Below, piece after piece: positions 23,574 through 35,106 of a stretch of DNA of 64,000 nucleotides. Within the stretch, counting starts at the first letter, position 1, and the number at the start of each line of letters is the position of its first letter. The notes under the pieces were generated by a model. It saw only the letters and a program-made list of their open reading frames with translations. It had not been told where the DNA came from and did not search any database. Source of the stretch: Hordeum vulgare subsp. vulgare (taxonomy: Eukaryota; Streptophyta; Magnoliopsida; Poales; Poaceae). The position numbers and the translations under genes are program-made. The stretch is from positions 489,249,763-489,313,762 of the forward strand of contig NC_058524.1 of assembly GCF_904849725.1 (NCBI RefSeq). The letters run 5' to 3'.

Positions 23574-24113
23574 GTGAACTAACACGCATATCTACAAAGA
23601 AGAAAAGGACTTGCCTGATGATGCATATGATGGCAGAGAGAGTCAGCTGTGCTGAGAGGAAGTCGTGCAATGTTCTTGTCCTAGATGTGGCCGACCGGTG
23701 ATGAAGAAATGGCGACGACAGCGTGGTGAAGTCTTGAGCTCGAGGAAGAAGAAGAAGATGCGATGAGGCATAGTAGAACATGAAAGAGAGGCCCCCGTGA
23801 GTATTTAAAGGCCCGTGGTAGAAGTAAAAATGGTAGGAGTGCAAATCTAGGAGGAGCAATAAATTTCGTAGTTGATGGTGCCTAGATCTTCGGGCCAAAT
23901 GGATAAGTCAAAAAGATTCGTTGGAATGATGTCACTAAGATCCCTAAAATTATGGGGCCGGTGATGACATCTATGAACAGGGCAGGAGCTCAAGAGGACA
24001 ATGGAAGCCATCTTTTTTGCCTTGAAGGACTGAACCAGGGATTGTATGTGAGCCGCCAAGATCAAAAGTAAGGTCTATCGACATGAATAAATTCAAATTA
24101 ATGTGGGGCCTAA
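23574..24113 (-). promoter_or_regulatory. promoter and 5' leader of the antisense Tat gene
   Basis: On the minus strand a TTTAAATA TATA-like box lies near 23805, followed by a CT-rich leader (repeated TTCTTC/CTTCCTC) at 23600-23790. Then comes AGGCAAGTCC, which could be a splice donor. This is where the antisense gene at 6392-8652 would start if the Tekay element were removed. The plus-strand view shows only the 3' untranslated end of the Tat element and its purine-rich tract GTGGGG at about 24103. Confidence 0.45.
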
Positions 24114-24660
24114 TGTTGGGGATATTGCATGTCGTATGATCTGCCCTAAGAGGCCAGGTGAGGATAATGACGGATCAACATTCATACTCAAAGATGGGAC
24201 CTGACCCATGAACCGGAAGGCACAAGGCGTTTCCCAACGAGAGCCGGGTGCGGCCCAATACATGAAGATGGCGACTCATGGCCCACGAAGGAGAAGATTC
24301 ACCGGGAGTTTCCTTGGTTGAGGGGCAAGGTGGTTTAGAAACATGCCATGTCACGAGCCATAATGTGACCCGTATTCTTGTAAACCTAGGGCTCGACCTG
24401 AATATAAAGGCGAGTCTCTAGGGCTGGTAGACTTAAGTTACATTCAATCAAGAGCTAGGTTAGGCAAATACGCAACCTTTTAATCGATTTCACCATTAAT
24501 ACACACAAACTAGGACGTAGGATTTACCTTGATCGGAGGGGCCGAACCTGGGTAAACCTGACTCTCTCTCCCGTTCAACCCCTTTGAGTCGCCACCTAGG
24601 CGTGATGACTCCATCACTAAGTCCTTTCACAAGGACATCTGCCGTGACAAAATCACGACA
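24114..24660 (+). repeat. 3' LTR of Tat-lineage element
   Basis: 547 bp beginning TGTTGGGGATATTGCATG and ending AAAATCACGACA, with a TATA box at 24401-24410. Sequence changes abruptly into CACTA transposase coding sequence at 24661, giving a sharp right border. The partner LTR lies outside the window or is deleted. Confidence 0.75.
24401..24410 (+). promoter_or_regulatory. TATA box in Tat LTR
   Basis: AATATAAAGG, preceded by a GGGCTCGACC stretch, in the normal position for the LTR promoter. Confidence 0.6.
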
Positions 24661-26340
24661 GAAAGACCTAGAGGTCCGCTCTGCAATCGACATGATGCAC
24701 GTGACGAAGAATGTTTGCGTGAACCTGCTTGGCTTCTTGGGCATGTATGGGAAGATAAAATATACACCGGAGGCACGGGGGGGGGGGGGGGCAACAACAT
24801 GTGCACGAAAAATATGGCATGCATTCAAGGCAGTATGAAGGTCCTGCCAGCTACGCCCTTACCAAAGAAGAGAAGAAAATCTTCTTTGAATGCGTGCTTA
24901 GTATGAAGGTCCCGTCTAGCTTCTCATCCAATATAAAGGGAATATAAATATGGTAGAGAAAAAGTTCCAGAACCTGAAGTCTCATGATTGCCATGTGATT
25001 ATGATGCAACTGCTTCCGGTTGCATTGAGGGGCTTCTACCAGAAATTTTTTGATTAGCCATTGTGAAGCTATGTGCATTCCTCAATGCAATCTCTCAGAA
25101 GGTAATCGATCCAGAAATTATACCAAGGTTAAAGAGTGATTTGGTGCAATGTCTTGTCATTTTCAAGCTAGTGTTCCCACCATACTTCCTAAATATCATG
25201 ACGTATGTCGTAGTTCATCTAGTCGACGAGATTGGCATTCTGGGCCCTATATTTCTACACAATATGTTCCCCTTTGAGAGGTTCATGGGAGTCTTAAAGA
25301 AATATGTTTGTAACCGTGCTAGGATAGAAGGAAGCATCTCCACGGGCCATCAAGCAGAGGAGGTCATTGGGTTTTGTGTTGAATTTATTCCTAACCTTAA
25401 GAATATTTGCCTCCCTAAATCGCGGTATGAGGGGAGACTGATTCGAAAAGGCACGCTAGGAGTGGACTCAATAATATGTAGGGACGGGCAATCTTGGGCA
25501 AAGGCACACTACACTGTTCTACAGAATTCTACCTTGCTGACCCTCTATGCCGATGAACACAAGAATATTCTTCGCTCCAAACACCCGGAGCAGTGTGACG
25601 ACTGGATTACATGTGAACACATGAGGACTTTCGGCAGTTGGTTGCAAACACATCTCGTGGGTGACAACATTGTTGGAGATGAGTTGTACTCGTTGGCTAG
25701 GGGACCATCTTCGACTGTATTGACTTACGAAGGGTACGAGATAAATGGGAATACATTTTACACGACCGCCCAAGACCAAAAGAGCACCACCCAAAATAGT
25801 GGTGTCCTCTTTGATGCAACAACCAAGAGGGGACAGGACACATATTATGGTTAGATAGTGGACATATGGGAACTTGAGTATGGACATGATTTTAAGGTCC
25901 CTTTGTATCGATGCAAATGGGTCAATCTGTCAGGAGGCGGGGGTATAGGTAGACCCATAGTACGAAATGACAACAATGGATCTGAACAATCTTGGGTACA
26001 CAAATGAACCATTCGTCCTAGCCAATGATGTGGTGCAGGTTTTCTATGTGAAGGACATGTGTACCAAACCAGGAAAAAGAAAAGATAAGGAAGAGAATAC
26101 ATCATACGATGAGGCAAAAGTGCCATATAGTTCTTTCAGGGTAAAGAGACATTGTGGGAGTGGAGGGAAAGACAAACATGTCTGAATATTATGAAAAGTT
26201 TCATGAAATTCCTCCCTTCAAAGTGAAGGCTTACACAAGCACCTTGTTAAGCGATGAAGATTATCCATGGTTACGGTGCAATAAGATAGGGAAACATAAG
26301 ATAAAAAAAGTGAAGACTTTCTCTCCACAACTATTTTGAT
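24661..26340 (+). pseudogene. CACTA TNP2-type transposase remnant
   Basis: The start reads KDLEVRSAIDMMHVTKNVC, the end of the Transposase_21 (TNP2) domain. At 25063-25854 a 263-codon frame carries FPPYFLNIM, HLVDEIGILGPIF and MFPFERFMGVLKKYVCNRAR, the conserved segment after the core (DUF4218-like). It is followed by a GTFYTTAQD-like segment (GNTFYTTAQD) of DUF4216 type. Further pieces at 25860-26000 and 25967-26185 (LGYTNEPFVLANDVVQVFYV) continue the C-terminal region. A run of 15 G at 24777-24791, stops and at least three frame changes break it. The catalytic core lies upstream and is missing. TNP2 would bind and cut CACTA ends. Confidence 0.85.
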
Positions 26341-26402
26341 GATGGCTCTGATAATGGATTTGATTACAAGAAGAAATGAAATACCTTTGTAGTAGATGGC
26401 TT

Positions 26403-27490
26403 TGAAGAGATTGTCGATTTTGTACACGAAGTGCATGCAGTTTTTGCGGTAACCCTCTCAACTTTTCAGCACATACTTTGTGGGTACAATTATGATACCA
26501 TGCCAACTTTCAACCTTTTCAGAGTTCATTTGTAGTGCTTTTCAATTTCAGGGCGATTTACCTAAAAATAGTAAATGCATGAAAAATACCAAATGAAGTC
26601 AGAAAGGGTTGAAAATTGATGATGTGTCTTTGAATGGTGCATGTTGAACGCACAAAAAGTCTGGATTTGAAATAAGTTCAAAAAAATGAAATCCCTTTGT
26701 AACACATGAGTTTTCGTTCGAAACCCTCATACTTCGAAAGAGATTGTCGATTTTGTACACTAAGTGAACCCTCTCAACTTTTAAGCACATGCTATGTGGG
26801 TGAAATGATGATGCCATGCCAACTTTCAACCTTTTCAGAGTTCATTTATAGTGCTTTTCAATTTTTGGGTCATTTAGGTCAAAAAAACAATAAATGCATG
26901 AAAAACACCAAATGAAGTCACAAAGGGTTGAAAATTTGTGATGTGGCTTTGAATGGTGCATGTTGAACGGACAAAAAATCTGCAGTTGAAATAAGTTAAA
27001 AAAAATGAAATCCCTTTGTAACACATGAGTTTTCGTCCAACATCCTAATTCTTCGAAAGAGATTGTCAATTTTGTATACGAAGTCCATCCAGTTTTTGCA
27101 ATAACCCTATCAACTTTTAGCACATGCTATATCGGTGAAATGATGATACCATGCCAACTTTCAACCTTTTCAGAGTTCATTTGTAGTGCTTTTCAATTTG
27201 AGGGCCATTTAGCTCAAAAAATCAATAAACGCATGGAAAATAGCAAATCAAGTCAGAAAGGGTTAAAAATTGATGATGTGGCTTTGAATGGTGCATGTTG
27301 AACGCACAAAAAATCTAGAGTTGAAATAAGTGCAAAAAATTGAAATCCCTATGTAACAAATGAGTTTTTGTTTGAAACCTTGATACTTCGAAAGAGATTG
27401 TCGATTTTGTACACGAAGTGCATCCAGTTTTTGCCGTAACTCTCTCAAGTTTTTAGCACATGCTATGTGGGTGAAATGATGATACCATGC
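26403..27490 (+). repeat. 335-bp tandem repeat array of the CACTA element
   Basis: GCCAACTTTCAACC starts at 26502, 26818 and 27153; the next would be at 27489, where the gypsy element inserted. Spacings are 316, 335 and 336 bp, because the first interval lacks about 19 bp (the GCATGCAGTTTTTGCGGTA stretch). The partial unit before 26502 starts within 'GATTGTCGATTTTGTACACG'. Long tandem arrays next to TNP2 are common in Triticeae CACTA elements. Confidence 0.9.
27486..27490. repeat. target-site duplication CATGC, left
   Basis: CATGC before the LTR at 27491, repeated at 34169-34173 after the 3' LTR. Confidence 0.9.
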
Positions 27491-28996
27491 TGATACGTCT
27501 CCAACGTATCAATAATTTTTGATGGTTACATGCTATTTTCTTGTCAAACTTTGGATGTTTTGTATGCCTTTTATATGTTTTTTGAGATTAACTTATTAAC
27601 TCAGTGCCAAATGGCAGTTCCTGTTTTTCTGTGTTTTTGACCCTTTTCAGAGGAGGATTTTAAACGATGTCCAAACGGAATAAAACTTCCAAAAAGATTT
27701 TTTTCCGGAACACAAGATACACACGAGACTTGAGAACCAAGGCAGGGGCCAGCAGGGGACCCCACAAGCCCCGTAGGCGCGGCCAGGGGGCCCGCGCTTA
27801 GTAGGCTTGTGGGCCCCCTGTGGCTCGTCTGCCCTACCTCTTCCGCTTATCAATTTAGAAAAATTCCAAAACTGCGTGAGAGATCCACGAAAATATTTTT
27901 CCGCCGCCGCAAGCTTCTGTCTCCACAAGATCCCATCTGGGTACGTTCTCGTGCCCTGTCGGAGGGGGTATTCAGATAGGGAGGGCTTCTTCATCAACAC
28001 CATGGCCTCTCCGATGATGCGTGAGTAGTTCACCATAGACCTTCGGGTCCATAGCTAGTAGCTAGATGGCTTCTTCTGTCTCTTGGATCTTCAATACAAA
28101 GTTCTCCATGATCTTCATGGAGATCTATCTGATGTAATCTTCTTTGCGGTGTGTTTGTCGAGATCCGATGAATTGTGGATTTATGATCTGATTATCTATA
28201 AATCTTATTTTAGTTTCTTATGATCTCTTATATGCATGATTTCATATCCTTGTAATTGTCTTCGAGTTGTGGGTTTTGTTTGGCCAACTTGATCTATGAT
28301 TCTTGCAATGGGAGAAGTGCTTGGTTTTGGGTTCATACCGTGCGGTGACCTGACCCAGTGACAGAAGGGGTAGCGAGGCACGCATCGTGTTGTAGGCATC
28401 ATGGGTAAAAAGATGGGGTTTTCATCATTTGTTTGAGTTTATCCCTCTACATCATGTCATCTTGCTTAAGGCGTTACTCTGTCCGTCATGAACTCAATAC
28501 ACTAGATGCATGCTGGATAGCGGTCTATGTGTGGAGTAATAGTAGTAGATGCAGAAAGTATCGGTCTTCTTGTCTCGGACATGATGCCTATATGTATGAT
28601 CATTGCCTTAGATATCGTCATGACTTTTCGCGGTTCTATCAATTACTCGACAATAATTTGTTCACCCACCGTATTATTTGATATTTTGATAGAAGCCTCT
28701 AGTGACCACTATGGCCCCCGGCTCTACTTCACACCATATTTTCAGCCCTACACTTTTACTTCGTTGCACTTTCCGCCTTCAGATCTCAGTTTGCAATCAA
28801 TCTTGAAGGGATTGACAACACCTTTGTAGCGTTGGGTGCAACCTCTTTTGTGTTTCTGCAGGTACTTTGGACTTGACGCGATTCTCCTACTAGATTGATA
28901 CCTTGGTTCTCAAACTGAGGGAAGTACTTACTGCTCCTGTGCTGCATCCCCCTTTCCTCTTCAAGGGAAAAACAAATGCAAGCTCAAGAGGCAGCA
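27491..28996 (+). repeat. 5' LTR of pol-less gypsy element
   Basis: Begins TGATACGTCTCCAACGTATC and ends CTCAAGAGGCAGCA. At 27847-27856 it has TTATCAATTT where the 3' LTR has CTATAAATTC (33019-33028), so the TATA box is damaged in this copy. Confidence 0.95.
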
Positions 28997-29006
28997 GAAG
29001 CATTTC

Positions 29007-29024
29007 TGGCACTGTTGGCGGGGA
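29007..29024 (+). promoter_or_regulatory. primer-binding site (tRNA-Asp type, degenerate)
   Basis: TGGCACTGTTGGCGGGGA, ten bases after the LTR. It resembles the TGGCGCCGTTGCCGGGG site typical of Athila-type elements, with three differences. Confidence 0.7.
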
Positions 29025-29222
29025 GGATCAAGTCAAGAACTCATCCAAGTAAGTGTCGCAAACTCATCTCTTGCATTTTATTTTTTTGCCTCTCGTCCCC
29101 CCCCCCACTTCTGAAAAACAAAAATTTACAAAAATATTTGCCTTTTTCGTTTGCCTTTCCTTTGCTTGTGTGCTATGTGCCTTCAATATGCTTGCATCTT
29201 CGCTTGCTGAAAATCTATTGAT

Positions 29223-29720
29223 ATGGATCCTCATCCACTTGCTAATCTCTTTAAGAGATCCAATTATGTTGAACCAATTGCTAGTGAGTTGAGTGCACTT
29301 GAATATCTTTATGGAGTTTTGCTTGAGATGCGTGAATCTGAAAATAGTGATGAAGAAATTTAGGAAGTGATTCACAAGGGATCCTTGGATGAAAAGCATG
29401 ATTGCAATGGTTTCACTATGAATTCTATTAGTGACAATCATGCTAAAAATATACAAAACCCTGAGCTTGGGAATGCTAGTTTCGCTATGTCCACTACTGG
29501 TTGCAATGATCATGATTGGGGTGATGATTTTTCTTATGATGTTGAAAATTTGTTTAAGCCTCATGATGAACATGATATTTGCAATATTATTGAAAGTGGG
29601 TTTGGAGAAGACATGACTTTAGTTGATGATAATCCCACTATTTTTGAAGAGTGTCAACTTTGCATGCATGTGGATCATGAAAAGTATATCCTATGTGATA
29701 GCTATATAGTTGATTTTTAA
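29223..29720 (+). pseudogene. short ORF of pol-less gypsy element, unknown function
   Basis: The ATG at 29223 opens MDPHPLANLFKRSNYVEP with a helical segment LSALEYLYGVLLEM. A TAG at 29361-29363 interrupts it, and the same frame continues to a stop at 29720, about 165 codons in all. The second part is acidic (DDHDWGDDF-like) and ends CDSYIVDF, with two cysteines and a histidine near CQLCMHVDH. One in-frame stop with the rest of the frame open suggests recent loss of a once-kept protein. I do not recognise a domain. It may be a reduced gag-region protein or a factor specific to this family. Confidence 0.5.
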
Positions 29721-32640
29721 TATGATCCCACATCTAATTATTATGAGAGAGGAAAATATTCTGATAGAACTTTCATGTCACTAAATTACCTCTCGTTATG
29801 TTGAGATTGACATTGTCTCTTTCTTCTTCCTTGCATATGGTAACTATTGGTTGTCTTGACAATTCGTTTTCAGGTAAAATGCCTATGCATAGGAAGTATG
29901 TTAGACATAGATGTGATTTACACATGCTTTATGATGCTCTTGTTGTGCTTGAATTCTTGTCTTTTGTGTAAGCATCATTGAATTATCAATGCCTAGCTAA
30001 GGGCGTTAAATAATAGTGCTTGTTGGGAGGCAACCCAATGAATTTATCCTTTTCTTTATGTTTTTGTGCGTCCACACCAACATAATTCCATTATGATTGT
30101 GTATTTTGTGTTTATTTTTGTTTTTGAGCCAAGCAAAACCTTTATGACTAGTCTTGGTGATGGTTGTTTGATCCTGCTGGAAAAAGACAGAAACTTTTCG
30201 CTCACGAGATTATTTTTCATTTTTATTCGGACAGAGCTTTTGAGTTGATTCCTTATGATGCTGGTTGATATGCCTTTTTCCCAGGGATTCATAATTTTTC
30301 AGAATTTTTGAGGTACCATAAGTATACGAAGTATACAGATTGCTACAGACTGGTCTGTTTTTGAGAGATTCTGTTTTTGTTGAGTTGGTTGCTTGTTTTG
30401 ATGAAACTATGGATAGTATCGAGGGGTACTAGCCATGGAAAAGTGAGAATACAATAATCTAACACCAATATAAATAGAAATCAAGATTGCTACAGTACCT
30501 AAAGAGGTGGTAGTTTGTTTTCTTGTGCTAATGATATCACGAGTTTCTGTTTATGTTTTGTGTTGTGAAGTTTTCAAGTTTTGGATGATGTTCTCATGGA
30601 CAAAGGTATAGAGAGTGGAAAGAGCTCAAGCTTGGGTATGCCCAAGGCATCCCAAGCCAAATTCAAGGACACCAAAAAGCCTAAGCTTGGGGATGCCCCG
30701 GGAAGGCATCCCCTTTTTCGTCTTCAATCCATCGGTAACATTACTTGGAGCTATATTTTTATTCACCACATGATATGTGTCTTGGTTGGAGCGTCTTGTA
30801 TCGGAGGAGTCTTTTCTTTTTGTTGTGTCACAATCATCCTTGCTGCACACCTTTTGAGAGAGACATGCACTCATTGTGAATTTGCTAGAATGCTCATCAT
30901 GCTTCACTTATATCTTTTGAGCTAGATAATTTTGCTCTATGTGGTTCACTTAGATCTTTTAGAGCACGGCGGTGCGTGACTTGGTAGTTGGTTTGTGCAA
31001 TGAAAGTAGTCCCAAAGGTGATAGGTACAGAATGAGGATACAAAAACTTTCGTCTTCATGTGCGTTAACGTTGAGTAGAAAGAGAAGTTTGATTCCTCTC
31101 AATTAGTTTTGAGACGTGGATTTGGTAATATTAAGAGTTATGTTAGTAAGGTGTTGTGAATCTAGAAGTACTTGTGTTGAAGTTAGTGATTCCCGTAACG
31201 TGCATGTATGGTGAACCGCTATGTTAGGAAGTCGGAGAATAATTGATCTATTGATTGTCATCCTTTGTGTTGCGGTCGGGATCGCGTGATGGTTTACACC
31301 TACCAACCCTTCCCCTAGGAGTATGCGTTTAGCACTTTGTTTCGATTACTAATAAACACTTTCGCAACAAGTATGTGAGTTCTTCATGACTAATGTGAGT
31401 CCATGGTATAGATGCACTTTCACCTTCCATCATTTCTAGCCTCTCTAGTACTGCGCAATTTTCGCCGGTGCACAAACCCAACATATGCCTTCCTAAAAGC
31501 AGCCACCATACCTACCTACTATGGCATTTTCTTAGCCATTCCGAGATATATTGCCATGCAACTCCCACCGTCCGTCTCAAGACTTGTGCCGTCACTCTCA
31601 TATTTCCATCGCATGATCGTAAGATAGGTAGTGAGATGTTTCAACGTCATACGCCAAGCTAGATCGTTGCACATCTCGGTACACTGCCGGAGGCATTTCC
31701 AATAGAGTCATCATCGTTCTGAGCTTTGAGCTGTGAGTAAATAAAAGTGTGATGATCGTCATTATTAGAGCATTGTCCCATGTGAGGAAATAGAAAAAGA
31801 GGCCAAACTTGCCCACAACAAAAAAAATGAGAGAGAAAAAAGAGGCCCAAGAGCCCAAATAAAAAAGGGAGAAAAAGAGAGAAGGGAAAATTCTACTATC
31901 TTTTTCCACACTTGTGCTTCATGATAGCACCATGTTCTTCGTGATTGAGAGCCTCTCCTTTTGTCACTACCATATACTAGTGGGAATCTTTATTTTATAA
32001 CTTGGCTTGTATATTCCAATGATGGGCTTCCTCAAATTGCCCTAGGTCTTCGTGAGCAAGCAAGTTGGATGCACACCACTAGTTCTCCTTTTGAGCTTTC
32101 ACATACTAATAGCTCTAGTGCATCCTTTGTATGGCAATCCCTACTCATTCACATTGATATATCTTAATGGGCATCTCCATATCCCTTTGATACGCCGAGT
32201 CAATGTGACCATCTCCTCCTTTTTGTCTCACAACCACCACCACACTATATTCCACCTATAGTGCTATATCCATGGCTCACGCTCATGTATTGCGTGATAG
32301 TTGAAAAGGGTTTGAGAAAGTAAGAGTGCAAAGATAATTACTTGGCCAATAACGGGGTTATGCATGATTTAAATTAGTTGTGTGAAGATGATGGAGCATA
32401 TCCAGACTATATGATTTTGTAGGGATAACTTTCTTTGGCCTTGTTATTTCGAAAGTTCGTGATTACCTTGCAAGTTTGCTTGAAGTATTATTGTTTTCAT
32501 GTCAATAGCAAACTATTTTTTTGAATCTTACGGATGTGAACATTCATGTCACATGAAAGAAGTTACAAAGGACAACTATGCTAGGTAGCATTCCACATCA
32601 AAAATTCAGTGTTTATCACTTCCCTACTCGAGGACGAGGA
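29721..32640. other. non-coding interior of pol-less gypsy element
   Basis: No ORF here looks coding on either strand. A segment at about 30005-30035 (TTGTTGGGAGGCAACCCAAT) is a wording I have seen repeatedly inside Triticeae gypsy elements; its role is not known to me. Segments around 30620-30710 repeat CCAAGCTTGGG-like text. The end before the 3' LTR is purine-rich (32633-32660). Confidence 0.5.
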
Positions 32641-32661
32641 GGAGTTAAGCTTGGGGATGCT

Positions 32662-34168
32662 TGATACGTCTCAAACGTATCTATAATTTTTTATGGTTCC
32701 ATGCTATTATCTTGTCAAACTTTGGATGTTTTGTATGCCTTTTATATCTTTTTTGGGACTAACTTATTAACTCAGTGCCAAGTGCCAGTTCCTGTTTTTT
32801 CCGTGTTTTTGACCCTTCTCAGAGGAGGATTTTAAACGGTGTCCAAACGGAATAAAACTTCCGAAAAGATGTTTTCCGGAACAGAAGATACGCACGAGAC
32901 TTGAGAACCAAGGCAAGGGCTAGCAGGGGACCCCACAAGCCCTCTAGGCGTGGCCATACGGGCCCGCGCCTAGCAGGCTTGTGGGCCCCGTGTGGCTCGT
33001 CTGCCCTATCTCTTCCGCCTATAAATTCTGAAAAATTCCAAAACTGCGCGAGAGATCCACGAAAATACTTTTTTGCCGCCGCAAGCTTCTGTCTCCACAA
33101 GATCCCATCTCGGGCACATTCTCGTGCCCTGCCGGAGGGGGATTCAGATAGGGAGGGCTTCTTCAGCAACACTATGACCTCTCCGATGATGCGTGAGTAG
33201 TTCACCATAGACCTTCGGGTCCAAAGCTAGTAGCTACATGGCTTCTTCTCTCTCTTGGATCTTCAATACAAAGTTCTCCATGATCTTGATGGAGATCTAT
33301 CCGATGTAATCTTCTTTACGGTGTGTTTGTCGAGATTTGATGAATTGTGGATTTATGATCAAATTATCTATGAATCTTATTTGAGTTTCTTCTAATCTCT
33401 TATATGCATGATTTCATATCCTTGTAATCCTCTTCTAGTTGTGGTTTTTTTTGGCCAACTTGATCTATGATTCGTGCAATGGGAGAAGTGCTTGGTTTTG
33501 GGTTCATACCGTGCGGTGACCTCACCCAATGACAGAAGAGGTAGCGAGGCACGCATCGTGTTGTTGCCATCAAAGGTAAAAAAGATGGGGTTTTCATCAT
33601 TGACTTGACTTTATCCCTCTACATAATGTCATCTTGCTTAAGGCGTTGCTCTGTTCGTCATGAACTCAATACACTAGATGCATGTTGGATAGCGGTCGAT
33701 GTGTGGAGTAATAGTAGTAGATGCAGAAAGTATCGGTCTACTTGTCTCGGACGTGATGCCTATATCTATGATCATTGCCTTAGATATCGTCATGACTTTG
33801 CCCGGTTATATCAATTGCTCGACAATAATTTGTTCACCCAGCGTATTATTTGCTATTTTGAGAGAAGCCTCTAGGGAACACTATGGCCCCCGGGTCTACT
33901 TCACACCATATTTTCAGCCCTACACTTTTACTTCATTGCACTTTCCGCCTTGAAATCTCACTTTGCAATCAATCTTGAAAGGATTGACAACCCCTTTAGA
34001 GCATTGGGTGCAAGCTCTTTTGTGTTTGAGCAGGTACTCTGGACTTGACACGATTCTCCTACTGGATTGATACCTTGGTTCTCAAACTGAGGGAAATACT
34101 CATTGCTCCTCTACTGCATCACCCTTTCCTCTTCAAGGGAAAAACCAACGCAAGCTCAAGAGGCAGCA
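32662..34168 (+). repeat. 3' LTR of pol-less gypsy element
   Basis: Begins TGATACGTCTCAAACGTATC and ends CTCAAGAGGCAGCA. It retains an intact TATA box (CTATAAATTC, 33019-33028). Preceded by a purine-rich tract ending TTGGGGATGC. Confidence 0.95.
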
Positions 34169-34173
34169 CATGC
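34169..34173. repeat. target-site duplication CATGC, right
   Basis: Matches 27486-27490; the CACTA tandem repeat resumes at once with CCAACTTTCAACC. Confidence 0.9.
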
Positions 34174-34840
34174 CAACTTTCAACCTTTTCACAGTTCATT
34201 TGTAGTGCTTTTCAATTTCAAGGTCATTTAGCTCAAAAAAATCAGTAATATCAAAGAATTCAAATTTGAAAACAACTGGCACTAAGAGAAAGTTTATAAT
34301 TTTTGCTACCTAAAGAAAAAAGAGTCATACAAATGCTCTAAGTATTTAGTTGGTTCCTACCACAAACTCTAAGAATTTTTATAAATTATTTTTGGTTAGG
34401 AACTTTAATAGCAAACTAAAAACTTTTATAAAACTCTAATAGCAAAAGGAATCAACTAAAAAGAATCAATTGAGATATATTTTTGTGATCAACTAAAAAA
34501 AACTATTATATTCTTCAATAGCAAAGAGAATCAACTAAAAAGTTTTGTAAACCTTAGGTTATGATCAAAATATAATTTTACAAAAAATAAAAAAATGCCC
34601 TCCTAATAGGCCACCATGGCCTGCATAAGACTAGAAACCCAACTATACTTGGGCCAGGATGCAGGCCAACGGGGCAATTAGGCCCAAGAGGGCGAAGAAA
34701 ACGTTAGGCATGTACTACGTGCAATAGAGAGGAGCTCAAGAGGTAATCCATAGCAGGGCTTATAAACCCCTGCGAGCGCCATTTGTTTGGCGATGTGGGA
34801 CTAAACTCCAACCTCCCCACGCCAGTTACAAGACCAGCCT
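34174..34840. other. tail of the CACTA repeat, then gene-free AT-rich stretch
   Basis: The first 65 bases or so continue the 335-bp unit. After that there is AT-rich sequence with repeated AATCAACTAAAAA motifs (34440-34530), then a GC-richer stretch from 34600. No ORF is supported. Confidence 0.6.
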
Positions 34841-35040
34841 TTTAGTCCCGGTTGGTGGCTTCGACCGGGACTAAAGGACCACCTTTAGTCCCGGTCTGAG
34901 CCACCGACCGGGACTAAAGCATTCGCGGTTTCATGCCCTTTGGGCTGGTGAAACTCACCTTTAGTCCCCATTGGTGGCTTGTACTGGGACTAAAGGTGGG
35001 CCTTTAGTCTTGGTCGAAGCCACTAACCGGGACTAAAGGT
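34841..35040. repeat. cluster of TTTAGTCCCGG palindromes
   Basis: Four inverted-repeat units of the form TTTAGTCCCGG...CCGGGACTAAAGG, some with base changes, lie side by side. The same motif occurs in the subterminal region at 39060-39250. In CACTA elements such motifs are transposase-binding candidates; here the internal cluster sits just upstream of a TATA box, so a promoter role is also possible. Confidence 0.8.
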
Positions 35041-35045
35041 GTGTG

Positions 35046-35053
35046 TATATAAG
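35046..35053 (+). promoter_or_regulatory. TATA box of the second CACTA gene
   Basis: TATATAAG about 55 bases upstream of the ATG at 35107, directly after the palindrome cluster. Assignment is by position. Confidence 0.5.
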
Positions 35054-35106
35054 GCAGGACTTGGCAGTTTCGATCTCAGTTTTGATCTCCCCCTTGTCGA
35101 ACACCA

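Larger units (their letters stand above)
6318..24660 (+). mobile_element. Tat-lineage gypsy retrotransposon, 3' half, interrupted
   Basis: The visible part is 6318-9133 plus 23569-24660; the space between is the nested Tekay element. It ends with a 547-bp 3' LTR preceded by a short purine-rich stretch (GTGGGG), so the element points right. Upstream of the LTR there is an antisense gene with introns (6392-8652). An extra antisense ORF between pol and the 3' LTR is a documented trait of Tat-lineage elements such as Grande. Gag, pol and the 5' LTR are not in the window. The right border falls inside the TNP2 gene of a CACTA element. The next five bases are GAAAG, the expected target duplication, but the left copy cannot be seen. 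Confidence 0.65.
27491..34168 (+). mobile_element. non-autonomous gypsy element without pol (6.7 kb)
   Basis: LTRs at 27491-28996 and 32662-34168 (1506 and 1507 bp), perfect 5-bp target duplications, and a tRNA-Asp-like primer site. The 3.7-kb interior has no gag knuckle, protease, RT or integrase; it holds only one short interrupted ORF (29223-29720). This fits a large non-autonomous retrotransposon derivative that needs enzymes from a related element. The Athila-type primer site suggests that partner clade. A solo LTR of the same family is at 40226-41735. Confidence 0.9.
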
